Positions 1-8,026 of a stretch of 37,653 nucleotides of DNA are shown here, piece by piece. The notes below the pieces were generated by a model. That model searched no databases, was not told where the DNA came from, and worked only from the letters and a program-made list of their open reading frames with translations. Source of the stretch: Leptolyngbyaceae cyanobacterium CSU_1_3 (GTDB lineage: Bacteria; Cyanobacteriota; Cyanobacteriia; Leptolyngbyales; Leptolyngbyaceae); contig JAAUOZ010000035.1 in the NCBI GenBank assembly GCA_012034655.1, positions 1 through 37,653 of the forward strand, written 5' to 3'. Both the position numbers and the translations under genes were made by a program. Each line of letters begins with the position of its first letter. Positions within the stretch are counted from its first letter, which is position 1.

Positions 1-105
1 CCTCAATCCCTTCTCCCACCAGGGGAGAAGGGAAGCCGGAACAAACCCAGATTTAAAAGCCCCTCGCCCTCTCTGGGAGAGGGGTTGGGGTGAGGGGCTT
101 TTGAG
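1..105. repeat. Dispersed hairpin repeat, left copy; likely terminator
   Basis: The copy contains two hairpins. The first is CCCTTCTCCC / GGGAGAAGGG around positions 8-32. The second is a perfect 11-bp stem, AAAAGCCCCTC (55-65) with GAGGGGCTTTT (92-102), enclosing a CTCTC..GAGAG inner stem. Positions 1-86 recur at 37568-37653 with one mismatch (T70 versus G37637). On the minus strand the second hairpin ends in TTTT and lies about 80 bases past the stop of the histidine kinase, so it can serve as that gene's terminator. Related C/T-rich hairpin sequence occurs near 7938-7975 and 13985-14116. Confidence 0.8.
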
Positions 106-181
106 TTTTGTCAGTCAACCAGGGTTTGATGCTCTTCTTCTTGTCTCTTTTGCCCCGGCTCAACCTCCCATCTCCGATTCG

Positions 182-1501
182 TCAATTAAAGTTTGACAGG
201 CTACCGATCGCTTCCTGTTGTTGGGGCAGAGTTACAATCACGGTTGTACCTTGGTTCAGTTGGCTCTCGATTTGGATTTGCCCGTTGTGATTTTCAACAA
301 TGACTTGAGCGATCGCCAACCCCAGCCCTGATCCTCCCGTCGCCTTGGTTCTAGCCAGATCGACGCGGTAAAAACGATCGAACAGCTTGGGTAACGCTTC
401 CTCTGAAATTCCAATGCCTGTATCGGTGATTTTGACCTGAAAATACTCAACACTCAAGCGTTTAATATTCTGTAACTCAACTGTTATTTTTCCTGCATCA
501 GCAGTGTATTGAATTGCGTTGCTCACCAGGTTTGTAAATAAGCGAGAAAGCTGATCACGATCGCCGTGTAAAATTGATTTGCTCTGAGGATGAGGAATGA
601 TTAACAGAGAAATGCCCTTTTCAGTCGCGATCGCATCCTGTTCTTCTACCACTTCCATTAATAAATCATTGAAATCGATAGATGCCCACTTGGGCTGAAG
701 GATTCCACTATCTTGTCGAGCTAGAAACAAGAGATCGTCAACCAGTCTTCCTAGGCGACGGGTTAAGCGTTCAATAACTTGTAGGTGATAGCGTTGTGTT
801 TCCGGTTCAAAATCTGGATCGGCAAGTGCCACCTGAACGTTCGTTTGAATGACTGCGATCGGGTTCCTCAACTCATGGGATGCATCAGCAGTAAACTGTT
901 TTAATCTTTGATAAGACTCGCGAATCGGCTGCATGGCCAGCCCTGAGAGCAACCAGCCACTAGTCGCTACGATCGCCACCATCACACTTGTGCCCAAAAT
1001 CAGATCCCACACCAATTGGCGAGTCGGCTTTGTAAACTCAAACCAGGGTTCGCTAACTCGCAAATAGCCCAAGGTTTGCCGCCCTATCTGCATCGGCTGT
1101 GTCACCTGTCGCAGCAGGCGTTCATCAGACATTCTCACCGTTTCGCCGTTTTTGTTGACCTTGAGCGGCACAACTAGCGGAGTCTGCAACGTTGACCAGA
1201 GTACGTCACCATTAGGGCCAAACCACTCTAGGTCAATGTGATCGTCCTCCACCGGAATGGGGTTGTCTCGAAAGCTAGATTCTACATTGACGCGCACCCC
1301 ACTGCCCTCTAGATGACGATTGATGGGTTCAATGACTAGCGATCGTTGCACCACCTCGACGACATGGTTTAGCGTGTCATCAATTCGCTCAATCAACGTG
1401 CTGCGAACGTATAAATAAAACCCACTTGCAAATACGAGCAGCAACACTGCGGTGACAGTTGTATACCAGATTGCAAGCCGCCGACGAGTTGCCTGAAACA
1501 T
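182..1501 (-). CDS. Sensor histidine kinase (two-component, RppB-like)
   Basis: This is a membrane histidine kinase of 439 residues. A transmembrane helix lies at about residues 12-32 and a second at about 168-188. They bracket a periplasmic sensor region of about 135 residues. The kinase core follows: the H box ASHELRNP with phospho-acceptor His209, the N box (LVSNAIQYT), the G1 motif DTGIGI, the F region LFDRFYRV and the G2 motif GSGLGLAI. No recognisable HAMP domain separates the second helix from the H box. The layout and the N-terminus (MFQATRRRLAIWY) resemble the cyanobacterial RppB/NrsS class, which is family knowledge rather than proof of ligand. No response regulator is adjacent on either side, so its partner must lie outside the window or elsewhere in the genome. 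A paralogue with the same layout sits at 21582-22832. Confidence 0.93.
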   Translation of the reverse strand: MFQATRRRLAIWYTTVTAVLLLVFASGFYLYVRSTLIERIDDTLNHVVEVVQRSLVIEPINRHLEGSGVRVNVESSFRDNPIPVEDDHIDLEWFGPNGDVLWSTLQTPLVVPLKVNKNGETVRMSDERLLRQVTQPMQIGRQTLGYLRVSEPWFEFTKPTRQLVWDLILGTSVMVAIVATSGWLLSGLAMQPIRESYQRLKQFTADASHELRNPIAVIQTNVQVALADPDFEPETQRYHLQVIERLTRRLGRLVDDLLFLARQDSGILQPKWASIDFNDLLMEVVEEQDAIATEKGISLLIIPHPQSKSILHGDRDQLSRLFTNLVSNAIQYTADAGKITVELQNIKRLSVEYFQVKITDTGIGISEEALPKLFDRFYRVDLARTKATGGSGLGLAIAQVIVENHNGQIQIESQLNQGTTVIVTLPQQQEAIGSLSNFN

Positions 1502-1681
1502 CGAAGCGAGACCTCAAGACTAAAGAAATTCTAACGTCTCCCCTCCCGTTGTGAAGCGAATTAAAGGCGCTCTATGAGAGTGTCAGGAGACTTAAACTTT
1601 TCTGCCAGCGATCGAGGCTTTGCGATAAGCTTGCCTTTACGTAAAGTGCAAAACACAAGCGCAAAAGGGGTCTCAATTCTC

Positions 1682-2077
1682 ATGTCCACGGTCATATGGC
1701 AACTATTGGCAATCGGATTAGTAGCAGGAGTGGCAGGCGGCATGTTTGGCATTGGCGGCGGTGCGATTATGGTTCCGGCAATGGTGTTGTTGCTGGGAAT
1801 GGATCAAAAGTTTGCAACGGGTACGTCTCTGGCCGCGCAGATTCTACCGATCGGGATTCTCGGTGCAGGTGTTTATTACCGCAACAACAATCTTAGTATT
1901 CGCGATGCACTTTTGATTGCAGGCGGGCTACTTGTTGGCAATCTGTTTGGTGCTTTATTTGCCAATCAACCTTACGTTACTAGCGAAATGATGAAAAAAC
2001 TCTACGGCCTTTTTTCTGTTAGGAATCGGATTTCGATATCTTTTTTATCGATAAATCGTTCTTATTCGGATGGCTGA
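1682..2077 (+). CDS. Short TSUP/TauE-SafE family permease, C-terminus frameshifted
   Basis: The reading frame encodes a small membrane protein starting MSTVIWQLLAIGLVAG, with the TSUP signature GGMFGIGGGAIMVPAM at residues 19-34 and three hydrophobic segments. TSUP proteins export or import small anions such as sulfite or sulfoacetate; the substrate here cannot be read. Cyanobacteria also carry half-length members of about 120 residues, and this gene fits that class. The last 20 residues of the frame (VRNRISISF...) are not membrane-like. Removing one T from the six-T run at 2010-2015 gives GLFLLGIGFRYLFYR and a stop at 2052-2054, a protein of about 123 residues. The ATG at 1682 is preferred over the upstream ATG at 1574 because it begins directly before the first helix and has AAGGGG about 11 bases ahead. 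The gene converges on peptide deformylase and overlaps its end. Confidence 0.75.
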   Translation: MSTVIWQLLAIGLVAGVAGGMFGIGGGAIMVPAMVLLLGMDQKFATGTSLAAQILPIGILGAGVYYRNNNLSIRDALLIAGGLLVGNLFGALFANQPYVTSEMMKKLYGLFSVRNRISISFLSINRSYSDG

Positions 2078-2595
2078 TATCGTTGTTGGTACTCTTTTTC
2101 TGTGACGAGATCTTGAGTATTTTCGACTCGATCGAGAAACACAAGCCCATTGAAATGATCAAATTCGTGTTGAAAAATTCGTGCTACAAAATCGGTCATT
2201 TCAAGGGCTTGCCGTTTGCCAGCGCGATCGAGATACTCCACCTCGATCGCTTGATATCTCGGCACTTGACCTCGAACTCCTGGAACACTCAAGCACCCTT
2301 CCCAACCCTTTACCACTTCTGTAGAATGCGCCAAAATTTTAGGATTGATCATCGGGGTTGGCGGCATCTCTGGCGCAGTTGGGTAACGCAGATTAGGACG
2401 TGATGCCACAATCATCAATTGATAAGACTGGGCTACCTGCGGGGCGGCAATTCCCACGCCCTGCGATCGTGCAACCGTCCACAGCAGGTCATCAATTAAT
2501 GTCTGAATCTTCTGATCGCGAACGTCTAAAATCGGTTGAGCAATGTGACGTAAAATTGGATTTCCCAACTCAATAATCGATAAAAGTTCAGACAT
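2062..2595 (-). CDS. def: Peptide deformylase
   Basis: The enzyme removes the N-formyl group from nascent proteins in the cytoplasm, using a metal ion. The 177-residue product has all three family motifs: GVGIAAPQ at residues 46-53, EGCLSVPG at 99-106 with metal ligand Cys101, and QHEFDH at 142-147 with ligands His143 and His147 and catalytic Glu144. Start choice: an in-frame ATG six codons upstream (2613) exists, but the ATG at 2595 is preceded by GGAGGAG at Shine-Dalgarno distance. It lies just downstream of the HtrA protease gene on the same strand (gap of about 56 bases), so the two may be co-transcribed. The length is normal for a bacterial deformylase. Confidence 0.96.
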   Translation of the reverse strand: MSELLSIIELGNPILRHIAQPILDVRDQKIQTLIDDLLWTVARSQGVGIAAPQVAQSYQLMIVASRPNLRYPTAPEMPPTPMINPKILAHSTEVVKGWEGCLSVPGVRGQVPRYQAIEVEYLDRAGKRQALEMTDFVARIFQHEFDHFNGLVFLDRVENTQDLVTEKEYQQRYQPSE

Positions 2596-2623
2596 TAATT
2601 GGCGCTCCTCCACGATCGGTCAG

Positions 2624-2641
2624 GGGATCGAAGACGATCCC
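2624..2641. other. Short hairpin between htrA and def
   Basis: GGGATCG and CGATCCC form a perfect 7-bp stem around a four-base loop in the gap between the HtrA stop and the deformylase start. No T tract follows on either strand, so it is not a convincing terminator. It may attenuate or stabilise a shared transcript. Confidence 0.3.
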
Positions 2642-2651
2642 TTCTTATCCC

Positions 2652-3899
2652 TCACTCACCCTGGGCCGTCTGCGTTGGAAATGCCCCTGGCTGCACGGCA
2701 AGACTCAGCGATTGCCCTTTTCGACTCACTTCAACTTGCAACGTGTCACCCACAGAACTCGCTTCCACGGCTTGCTGCACCTGATCGGCTGTCGTCACAG
2801 TTTGCCCGTTAATGCGCTTGATCACATCGCCCGCTCTTAGCCCAGCTCGGCTAGCTGGAGAACTTCTCATCAGGCTATAGATCAACACCCCCCGATCGTC
2901 TTGCACAACAATACCAGCTTCGCGATCGCGGTTGATTTGCTGTCTCAGTTCGGGAGTTAGGGTGGTCATCCGAATGCCTAGATAGGGATGATCGACTTTG
3001 CCAGTAGCAATCAACTGGCGAGAAATCCGTTGGGCTGTATTGATCGGAATTGCAAACCCTAAGCCCTGTGCCCCTCCGCCAATAATGGCCGTATTCATGC
3101 CAATCACTTCGCCGCGCTGATTGAGCAACGGCCCACCAGAGTTACCTGGATTGATCGCCGCATCGGTTTGAATAAAGCTGACTCGCTTATCGGGAACGCG
3201 AACTTCGGCACTGGTGCGACCCGTCGCGCTGATGATCCCAGCCGTCACTGTGTTGTCGAGTCCGAGGGGATTGCCAATGGCGATCGCCCATTCCCCTGGC
3301 CGCAGCGATTCAGAATTGCCCAGCGTCACCGCCGGTAGACTGCTCGCTTGAATTTTGATCACCGCCACGTCGGTAACGGGATCTTGTCCTAGCACCTTAC
3401 CCTGAAATTCTCGTCCATCTTTGAGCTTGACAGATACCATGTCTGCACCATTGACGACGTGAGAATTGGTCAAAATCACCCCATCTCTACTAATAATGAA
3501 GCCCGAACCTGTGCCCCGCTCTACTCGCGTCGAAGGCATATCAGGAATTTCTGAACCAAAAAATTGGCGGAAAAACGGATCATTGAAAATAGGAGGAACA
3601 CGATTTTTCACCGTTCGCGAAGAGTTGATTCGCACAACCGCTGGGCCGACTCGCTCCACTGCTGCCGCAATAAAGTTGGGATCGGTAGCCGACAAAATCG
3701 CAGAACTGCGCTGGGCGATTTGGGTGTCACCTGTTTGGGCAACCGCTGGCTTTTGCAGCAAATCAGCCATCAAAACATGGTTTCCCAAAAGGGCAACTCC
3801 GCCCCCTATAAAGGGCAACAGGGCATATACGGCTGAATGCCTCCAAGCCGATCGTCTCAGCACAGGACGAGACTCGGAATCAGGATGCGATCGATTCAT
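2652..3899 (-). CDS. HtrA/Deg family trypsin-like serine endopeptidase with PDZ domain
   Basis: This is a periplasmic or thylakoid-lumen quality-control protease of 415 residues. A positively charged N-terminus and one hydrophobic helix (about residues 22-40) form a signal anchor. The protease domain carries the triad His147 (LTNSHVV), Asp177 (PVTDVAV) and Ser254 (NPGNSGGPL). A single PDZ domain spans about residues 305-405 (PYLGIRM through VSRKGQSL). This is the layout of the cyanobacterial HtrA/HhoA/HhoB trio, and sequence reading alone does not say which member it is. AAGGAG lies about 12 bases before the ATG. Deformylase follows on the same strand. Confidence 0.95.
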   Translation of the reverse strand: MNRSHPDSESRPVLRRSAWRHSAVYALLPFIGGGVALLGNHVLMADLLQKPAVAQTGDTQIAQRSSAILSATDPNFIAAAVERVGPAVVRINSSRTVKNRVPPIFNDPFFRQFFGSEIPDMPSTRVERGTGSGFIISRDGVILTNSHVVNGADMVSVKLKDGREFQGKVLGQDPVTDVAVIKIQASSLPAVTLGNSESLRPGEWAIAIGNPLGLDNTVTAGIISATGRTSAEVRVPDKRVSFIQTDAAINPGNSGGPLLNQRGEVIGMNTAIIGGGAQGLGFAIPINTAQRISRQLIATGKVDHPYLGIRMTTLTPELRQQINRDREAGIVVQDDRGVLIYSLMRSSPASRAGLRAGDVIKRINGQTVTTADQVQQAVEASSVGDTLQVEVSRKGQSLSLAVQPGAFPTQTAQGE

Positions 3900-4062
3900 G
3901 AGATTTAACGCTCCTTAATAAAAACCTATAGGGCTGGCATCAAAATTCCACTGACTTCTGCGACCGATCAAGAGCCAGGATTGTTTCAGTCAAGCTGCCC
4001 CCAATTCCGCTTGAGCCAGGGTAGATGAGGTGTCATTTGAAGTTCATAAATGAAACATAAAA

Positions 4063-4090
4063 TTGACAACCTCCCTGGATACTTTATAAA
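4063..4090 (+). promoter_or_regulatory. Consensus sigma-70 promoter with no gene directly downstream
   Basis: TTGACA at 4063-4068 and TATAAA at 4085-4090 are separated by 16 bases, which is close to the bacterial vegetative consensus. Transcription would start near 4097. The next gene on this strand begins only at 4753, so the promoter drives either a long leader or a separate small RNA. Confidence 0.55.
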
Positions 4091-4096
4091 AACAGG

Positions 4097-4218
4097 TGAA
4101 TGAATGGTAAGAGTGGACGGATTGCAGAACTGCCCTCCCCTAGCCTAACCAGCGAGTGCTGAGTCAGGGGTAGAGGTTCAAGTATCTCAAAAGCAATCTT
4201 TTCGCTCTTTTTTTCTTT
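4097..4218 (+). ncRNA. Candidate small RNA downstream of a strong promoter
   Basis: Starting about 7 bases after the -10 box, this stretch can fold. CCCCT (about 4136-4140) pairs with AGGGG (about 4166-4170) around a smaller AGC-GAGT-GCT hairpin. It ends with AAAAG-CAAT-CTTTT followed by a run of seven T near 4208-4216, which resembles a weak intrinsic terminator. No match to a known cyanobacterial RNA (6S, Yfr1, Yfr2, tmRNA) was recognised. The call rests on promoter plus terminator-like end only. Confidence 0.25.
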
Positions 4219-4752
4219 ATTTTACTAGGTGAATATCTGCCTTGTCTTCTCGGTCTTGAGTTTGTTCTAGGGAGGCAACTAACTCTTACGAGCGACCCAA
4301 TCTCGATGGGTCAGCTTGCCGAGCGATCGTGCCTGGGCTTCAGCACTTTATAAACTTTCTAGACTGAGACGCTTCGGATCTATCAAATCAAGCAGTTACT
4401 ATCGGCAATTCTAGGCTCTGTTTAGACACATCTAAAATTAGGCAGCCAAAAAAAATGGCATCTAACGTCGATCGATCTGTCTTCAGTTATCACAATAAAG
4501 TCTTTACCAATCAAGCCTCTCTCTATTATTTTTGACGCTCTGAAATGCAAAGCCAAGCCGATCTCTTTCATCCACCTCAACCCTATAAGATGTCTTTAAT
4601 GTCTTAGACGTTTCAGCAATTATAAGGTGAAAAAATTGCGACCTCAGTGTAATATAAATTGAAAGGCTAACGTTGAGTAAGAATTCGTTTCCAAAAGCGT
4701 GCTAGCAACTTTCGCAAAACAAGCGCACTGTCATTATTTCAGACCTAAGTTG

Positions 4753-5145
4753 ATGAGCAAAAAGAAAAAGATCGAACCTCTTGTTGGCGAACCACTCCTC
4801 AAGAAGGTGAAGGAACTCGAACATCTCAACAAAGAAGAAAAGGCGCGAGAGTGTGGATACTATACCGTGACCAAAAATGGTGTAGAGCGCGTCAACATGA
4901 TGAAATTCCTGAATGCGCTGATTGATGCGGAAGGAATCGAATTAGATGGCAAGCAAAATACTAACGGGCGCGGTGGACGCAGTGCTAGCTATCGGATCAG
5001 CGTTCAATCGAATGGCAACCTGCTGATTGGGGCAGCCTACACCAAGCAAATGGAACTGCAACCCGGAGACGAGTTTGAAATTTCCTTGGGGCGTAAACAT
5101 ATTCACCTGCGTCAGGTAGAGCGACCCGGAGAAGAAGCTTCTTAA
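4753..5145 (+). CDS. cyAbrB family transcriptional regulator (probably cyAbrB1/CalA type)
   Basis: This is a small cytoplasmic DNA-binding regulator of 130 residues in the family that cyanobacteria use for carbon/nitrogen balance and global gene control. The N-terminal part has LLKKVKELEHLNKEEKARECGYYT, and the middle part has GVERVNMMKFLNALIDAEGIELDG. The cyanobacterial AbrB-like DNA-binding fold is C-terminal (ASYRISVQSNGNLLIGAAY, MELQPGDEFEISLGRKHI). In cyAbrB proteins the AbrB fold sits at the C-terminus, unlike Bacillus AbrB. The ERVNMMKFLNALIDAEGI block suggests the cyAbrB1 (Sll0359/CalA) branch rather than cyAbrB2, from memory of the two families. The frame is open from 4699, but the ATG at 4753 (MSKKKK) is the natural start. 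There is no good Shine-Dalgarno. Confidence 0.92.
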   Translation: MSKKKKIEPLVGEPLLKKVKELEHLNKEEKARECGYYTVTKNGVERVNMMKFLNALIDAEGIELDGKQNTNGRGGRSASYRISVQSNGNLLIGAAYTKQMELQPGDEFEISLGRKHIHLRQVERPGEEAS

Positions 5146-5361
5146 AATCGGCGATCGCTTGAGTCTAGGAACACTCTCTTCTCTAAACATTGAACCTGGG
5201 ATCGCGTGTGACTCGTGAACAATCGTTTCTCTTTTTTTGGAAAAGACTTCGATTCTTTTCAAGGCATTTTTGCCCACCGAATCGGACTATGTATTAAGGT
5301 GAGGAAGATAAACTCAGGTTCGGGTTCTCTTACCTCCCTTTGATGCAATTTATGGAAAATA

Positions 5362-5463
5362 TTGATTGGTTCGAATGTAGCACCCGCTGGACTCGCGATC
5401 GCGATTTTTGTGGGCGGTATGCTTATGATGTTTACGGGCATTTGGACGGCTCGAAACAAATAG
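5362..5463 (+). CDS. Candidate small single-helix membrane protein (about 33-36 aa)
   Basis: This frame reads MIGSNVAPAGLAIAIFV followed by GGMLMMFTGIWTARNK, a clean single transmembrane helix with a positive C-terminal end, like many tiny thylakoid proteins. As sequenced it needs a TTG start at 5362. If one A of the four-A run at 5356-5359 were removed, the upstream ATG at 5352 would join the frame as MEILIGSNVAPAG. That is notable because five other genes here show one-base homopolymer errors. It ends 7 bases before the stop of the convergent ClC gene. I do not recognise the protein, and coding status rests only on hydrophobic pattern and size. Confidence 0.33.
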   Translation: MIGSNVAPAGLAIAIFVGGMLMMFTGIWTARNK

Positions 5464-5470
5464 ATTTTCG

Positions 5471-7417
5471 TTAGGGCGCTATCTCTGAAGACGACTTCAA
5501 AGGCGAGGAGCCAGTGGGAGTTGGGGCGTTTACTGGCTCTAACTTCACGGGAATTAATAGATAAGGCAGTAACGCCTCCCGCGTCAGCGCTAGGTTGCAC
5601 GCCAAATCAATGTCTTCTCGCTCTAAGAGTCCGACGATCTTGTGGGGGCTGTCGCGATCGATGACTGGTAATTGGTGCAGCCCTCGCCCTGCCATGCGAT
5701 CGCGGGCCTCGCTCACCAGTTCGTCTGGGTAGATATAGAGCAATTCTTTGGTGCAAATTTCGCTCACCTTTTGGGTGAGGGGTGAATGCTCCAAGGGGCA
5801 AACTTTGAGTTGGGCTTGCGTTTGCTCCCAACGAGTAATTGAGCGATTGATATCTTGAAGCGTGACGATCCCCACAATTTGCTCTTCAGAATCCACCACA
5901 AAAGCGCTGTGGCAATGATGATCGATCAGCGATCGCCCCGCCTCAACCAGTGATAAGGCCTCAGACACCATCAAAACGCTAGGCTTCATCGCCTTCGCTA
6001 CGACGATCGTTTTGAGAATTTCCTGGGTGCGATCGACTTCTATAGGAAGTTCAATTTTCTTCAAGTTTGCCCCCCGTTCGGGAAGTTGCTTAAGACGCTC
6101 AACCAGCCACACACTCAACCCCACCGCCGCCATCAGGGGTAAAACAATCCGATAATCGCGGGTCATCTCAAACAGCAGCAAAATCGATGTCAGGGGCGCA
6201 TTCACGCTGGCCGCCAAAACCGCCGCCATCCCAACCATTGCATAGGCAGGGGGTGCAGCGATGCTAGAGGCAAACCAGGGCAAGGCAAAGGGCAAAATTT
6301 TCCCGTAGGTAGCACCCAGCGTTGCACCGAGAAACATAGCCGGAGCAAAGACACCACCCACCAGCCCGCTGCCCCAGCTAACCGCCGTTGCCAACAATTT
6401 GACCACCAACAGCGCCACCAGCAATCTCAGCGAAAATTCTACGTCTCGCAGCATTGCTTCTACGGTTTCGTAGCCAACTCCCAAAATTTGGGGCAGTTGG
6501 AGCGCCACCAGCCCGACAAACAGCCCCCCTACCACGGGGTGAGTTTCTCTAGGAAGTTTGCTCAACCAAATAAATCCAGGAACCTTGCCGTTGAAGCAGT
6601 TTTGCGCCCATTGCAGAGACGTGTTGTAGGCGATCGATACCAAGCTGGCACACAGCCCCAATCCCAAATAGAGCGGCAGTTCTAACGGGCTACGAGTTTC
6701 GTAAGCGGGAAGATTAAAGGCGGGTTGAGATCCCAAACCAATCTGAGCAACCAAGGCAGACACCACCGCCGCCAACAGGACGACGCTAGCCGCAGAGGTG
6801 GCGAAGGTGGTTCCCAGAACGACTTCTAGGGCAAAAAACACGCCTGCGATCGGCGCATTAAAGCCAGCCGCCAGCCCGGCAGCGGCCCCGGCTCCCAGGA
6901 GTAGGCGCTGCCGTTCTTGAGAGACCCGCAGGGCTTGACCAAGCAGAATTCCTAAATTTGCACCGATTTCGACACTGGGCCCCTCTGGCCCCAACGATGC
7001 CCCCGATCCCAGAGACACCGCCGCCGCCACCATTTTTGTGACAGGTCTGAGCACCGAGATTTCTTGACCCGCCTGCACCGAGGCGATGAGAGACGAGATC
7101 CCAGGGCCAAAATCTTTGAAGCACCAGCGCAATAAGCCAATCATGACACCGCCCAGGGTGGGAATGCAGGCTAATGTCCAGGGTCCAAGGTGGGCGATCG
7201 TTCCCATCAGATCCTCCAACATCAGGTGATGCAGAATCTCAATCAGGTAGCGAAACGTCACCACGCCCATGCCTGCACTGCCGCCAATTAGCACGGCCAA
7301 AATCAGAACAATGGTTTCAGGGGATGGTTGCAGGCGAACAGTACCGAGTAGAGGCAGTGGAGCAGGAGGGAGCGCTTGCGGTTCGGGCAACAAGTCTTTA
7401 GCTGGAGAAAAAGGCAT
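5471..7417 (-). CDS. ClC family chloride channel/antiporter with C-terminal CBS pair
   Basis: This is a membrane anion channel or chloride/proton antiporter of 648 residues. The ClC core (about residues 33-440) shows the selectivity motifs: SGASLGPEGPSVEIG with gating Glu145, GFNAPIAGVFFALE around 185-198, and GGVFAPAMFLGATLG near 355-370. It also has a Glu (E198) near the position of the internal proton glutamate in ClC antiporters. That favours an exchanger over a pure channel, as an inference. Two CBS domains follow (about residues 475-610; MKPSVLMV..., LLYIYPDELVSEARDRMAGRGLHQLPVID), and these usually bind adenine nucleotides and regulate gating. It is a single transcription unit with a weak ribosome site. 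It converges with cyAbrB and the small ORF. Confidence 0.93.
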   Translation of the reverse strand: MPFSPAKDLLPEPQALPPAPLPLLGTVRLQPSPETIVLILAVLIGGSAGMGVVTFRYLIEILHHLMLEDLMGTIAHLGPWTLACIPTLGGVMIGLLRWCFKDFGPGISSLIASVQAGQEISVLRPVTKMVAAAVSLGSGASLGPEGPSVEIGANLGILLGQALRVSQERQRLLLGAGAAAGLAAGFNAPIAGVFFALEVVLGTTFATSAASVVLLAAVVSALVAQIGLGSQPAFNLPAYETRSPLELPLYLGLGLCASLVSIAYNTSLQWAQNCFNGKVPGFIWLSKLPRETHPVVGGLFVGLVALQLPQILGVGYETVEAMLRDVEFSLRLLVALLVVKLLATAVSWGSGLVGGVFAPAMFLGATLGATYGKILPFALPWFASSIAAPPAYAMVGMAAVLAASVNAPLTSILLLFEMTRDYRIVLPLMAAVGLSVWLVERLKQLPERGANLKKIELPIEVDRTQEILKTIVVAKAMKPSVLMVSEALSLVEAGRSLIDHHCHSAFVVDSEEQIVGIVTLQDINRSITRWEQTQAQLKVCPLEHSPLTQKVSEICTKELLYIYPDELVSEARDRMAGRGLHQLPVIDRDSPHKIVGLLEREDIDLACNLALTREALLPYLLIPVKLEPVNAPTPTGSSPLKSSSEIAP

Positions 7418-8026
7418 CCCAGGTATATCGGTTAGATAACGTTAAATTTTATGTCTTGTTCTCATTGTGAGTCATGAATCACAGCTAAGACAAGTAAAGT
7501 TGCGATCGAACTTGAAGCACTAGATTTTGAAACCTTAGGCTTTGGTACAAAAGCAGAAGCCTAGACTCTCTAGGTCAGATAGATTGCCTGCAAACAGTCG
7601 AGCAGACTGCTATACAAAACACTCCCAACTCATGCTATGGATTACTAGGCGAGAAAAGAATGGACTCTGCAACAATAGCAACCTACTTAACAAGAAAATT
7701 CAAACAAATGTTGTCTGATAAGAAACATAGCGCGTTTCTTCATATAGACAAGACAAAAGGTAAACATTTCTATAAACAAATAAATGCTCGAAAAGATTCC
7801 AAAAAACCTGGGTAAACTGGATACATCAAACAAGCGCCAGCCCACAAAAAATGATATTGATCTTGAATTTTGCGATCCTGAATTTTGCCCACAACTGACC
7901 AGATTAAACTAACGTCAATTCGACGACTGGATTTTTGCCCTCACCCCCAACCCCTCTCCCCAGGGCTTTTAGCCCCATCGAATTCACGTTAAGTTAATCT
8001 ATAATCCTTATCCCTAGGCAAAAAAG
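7418..8026. other. Intergenic region between divergent ClC and CIA30 genes
   Basis: About 600 AT-rich bases hold no supported reading frame. A fragment of the dispersed C/T-rich repeat (CCCTCACCCCCAACCCC, then CAGGGCTTTTAGCCCC) lies at about 7939-7976. It resembles one arm of the terminal repeats but lacks the full hairpin. Otherwise I see nothing distinctive. Confidence 0.6.
7938..7976. repeat. Partial copy of dispersed C/T-rich repeat
   Basis: The string CCCTCACCCCCAACCCCTCT is the reverse-complement style of the right half of the element at 55-102 (GGGGTTGGGGTGAGGGG). It continues into AGGGCTTTTAGCCC, a short imperfect hairpin. It looks like a truncated family member. Confidence 0.5.

Larger units (their letters stand above)
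3900..4752. other. Intergenic region between divergent htrA and cyAbrB
   Basis: About 850 bases hold no convincing coding frame. The region should contain the promoters of htrA (minus) and cyAbrB (plus). It carries one very good sigma-70-type promoter on the plus strand at 4063-4090, followed by a T-rich stretch at about 4208-4216. The rest is AT-rich and unremarkable. Confidence 0.6.

Noticed and set aside
4120-4190. Possible tRNA (GGTTCAAGTA resembles a T-loop)
   Set aside because: The flanking T-stem does not pair well and no acceptor or anticodon arms can be formed.
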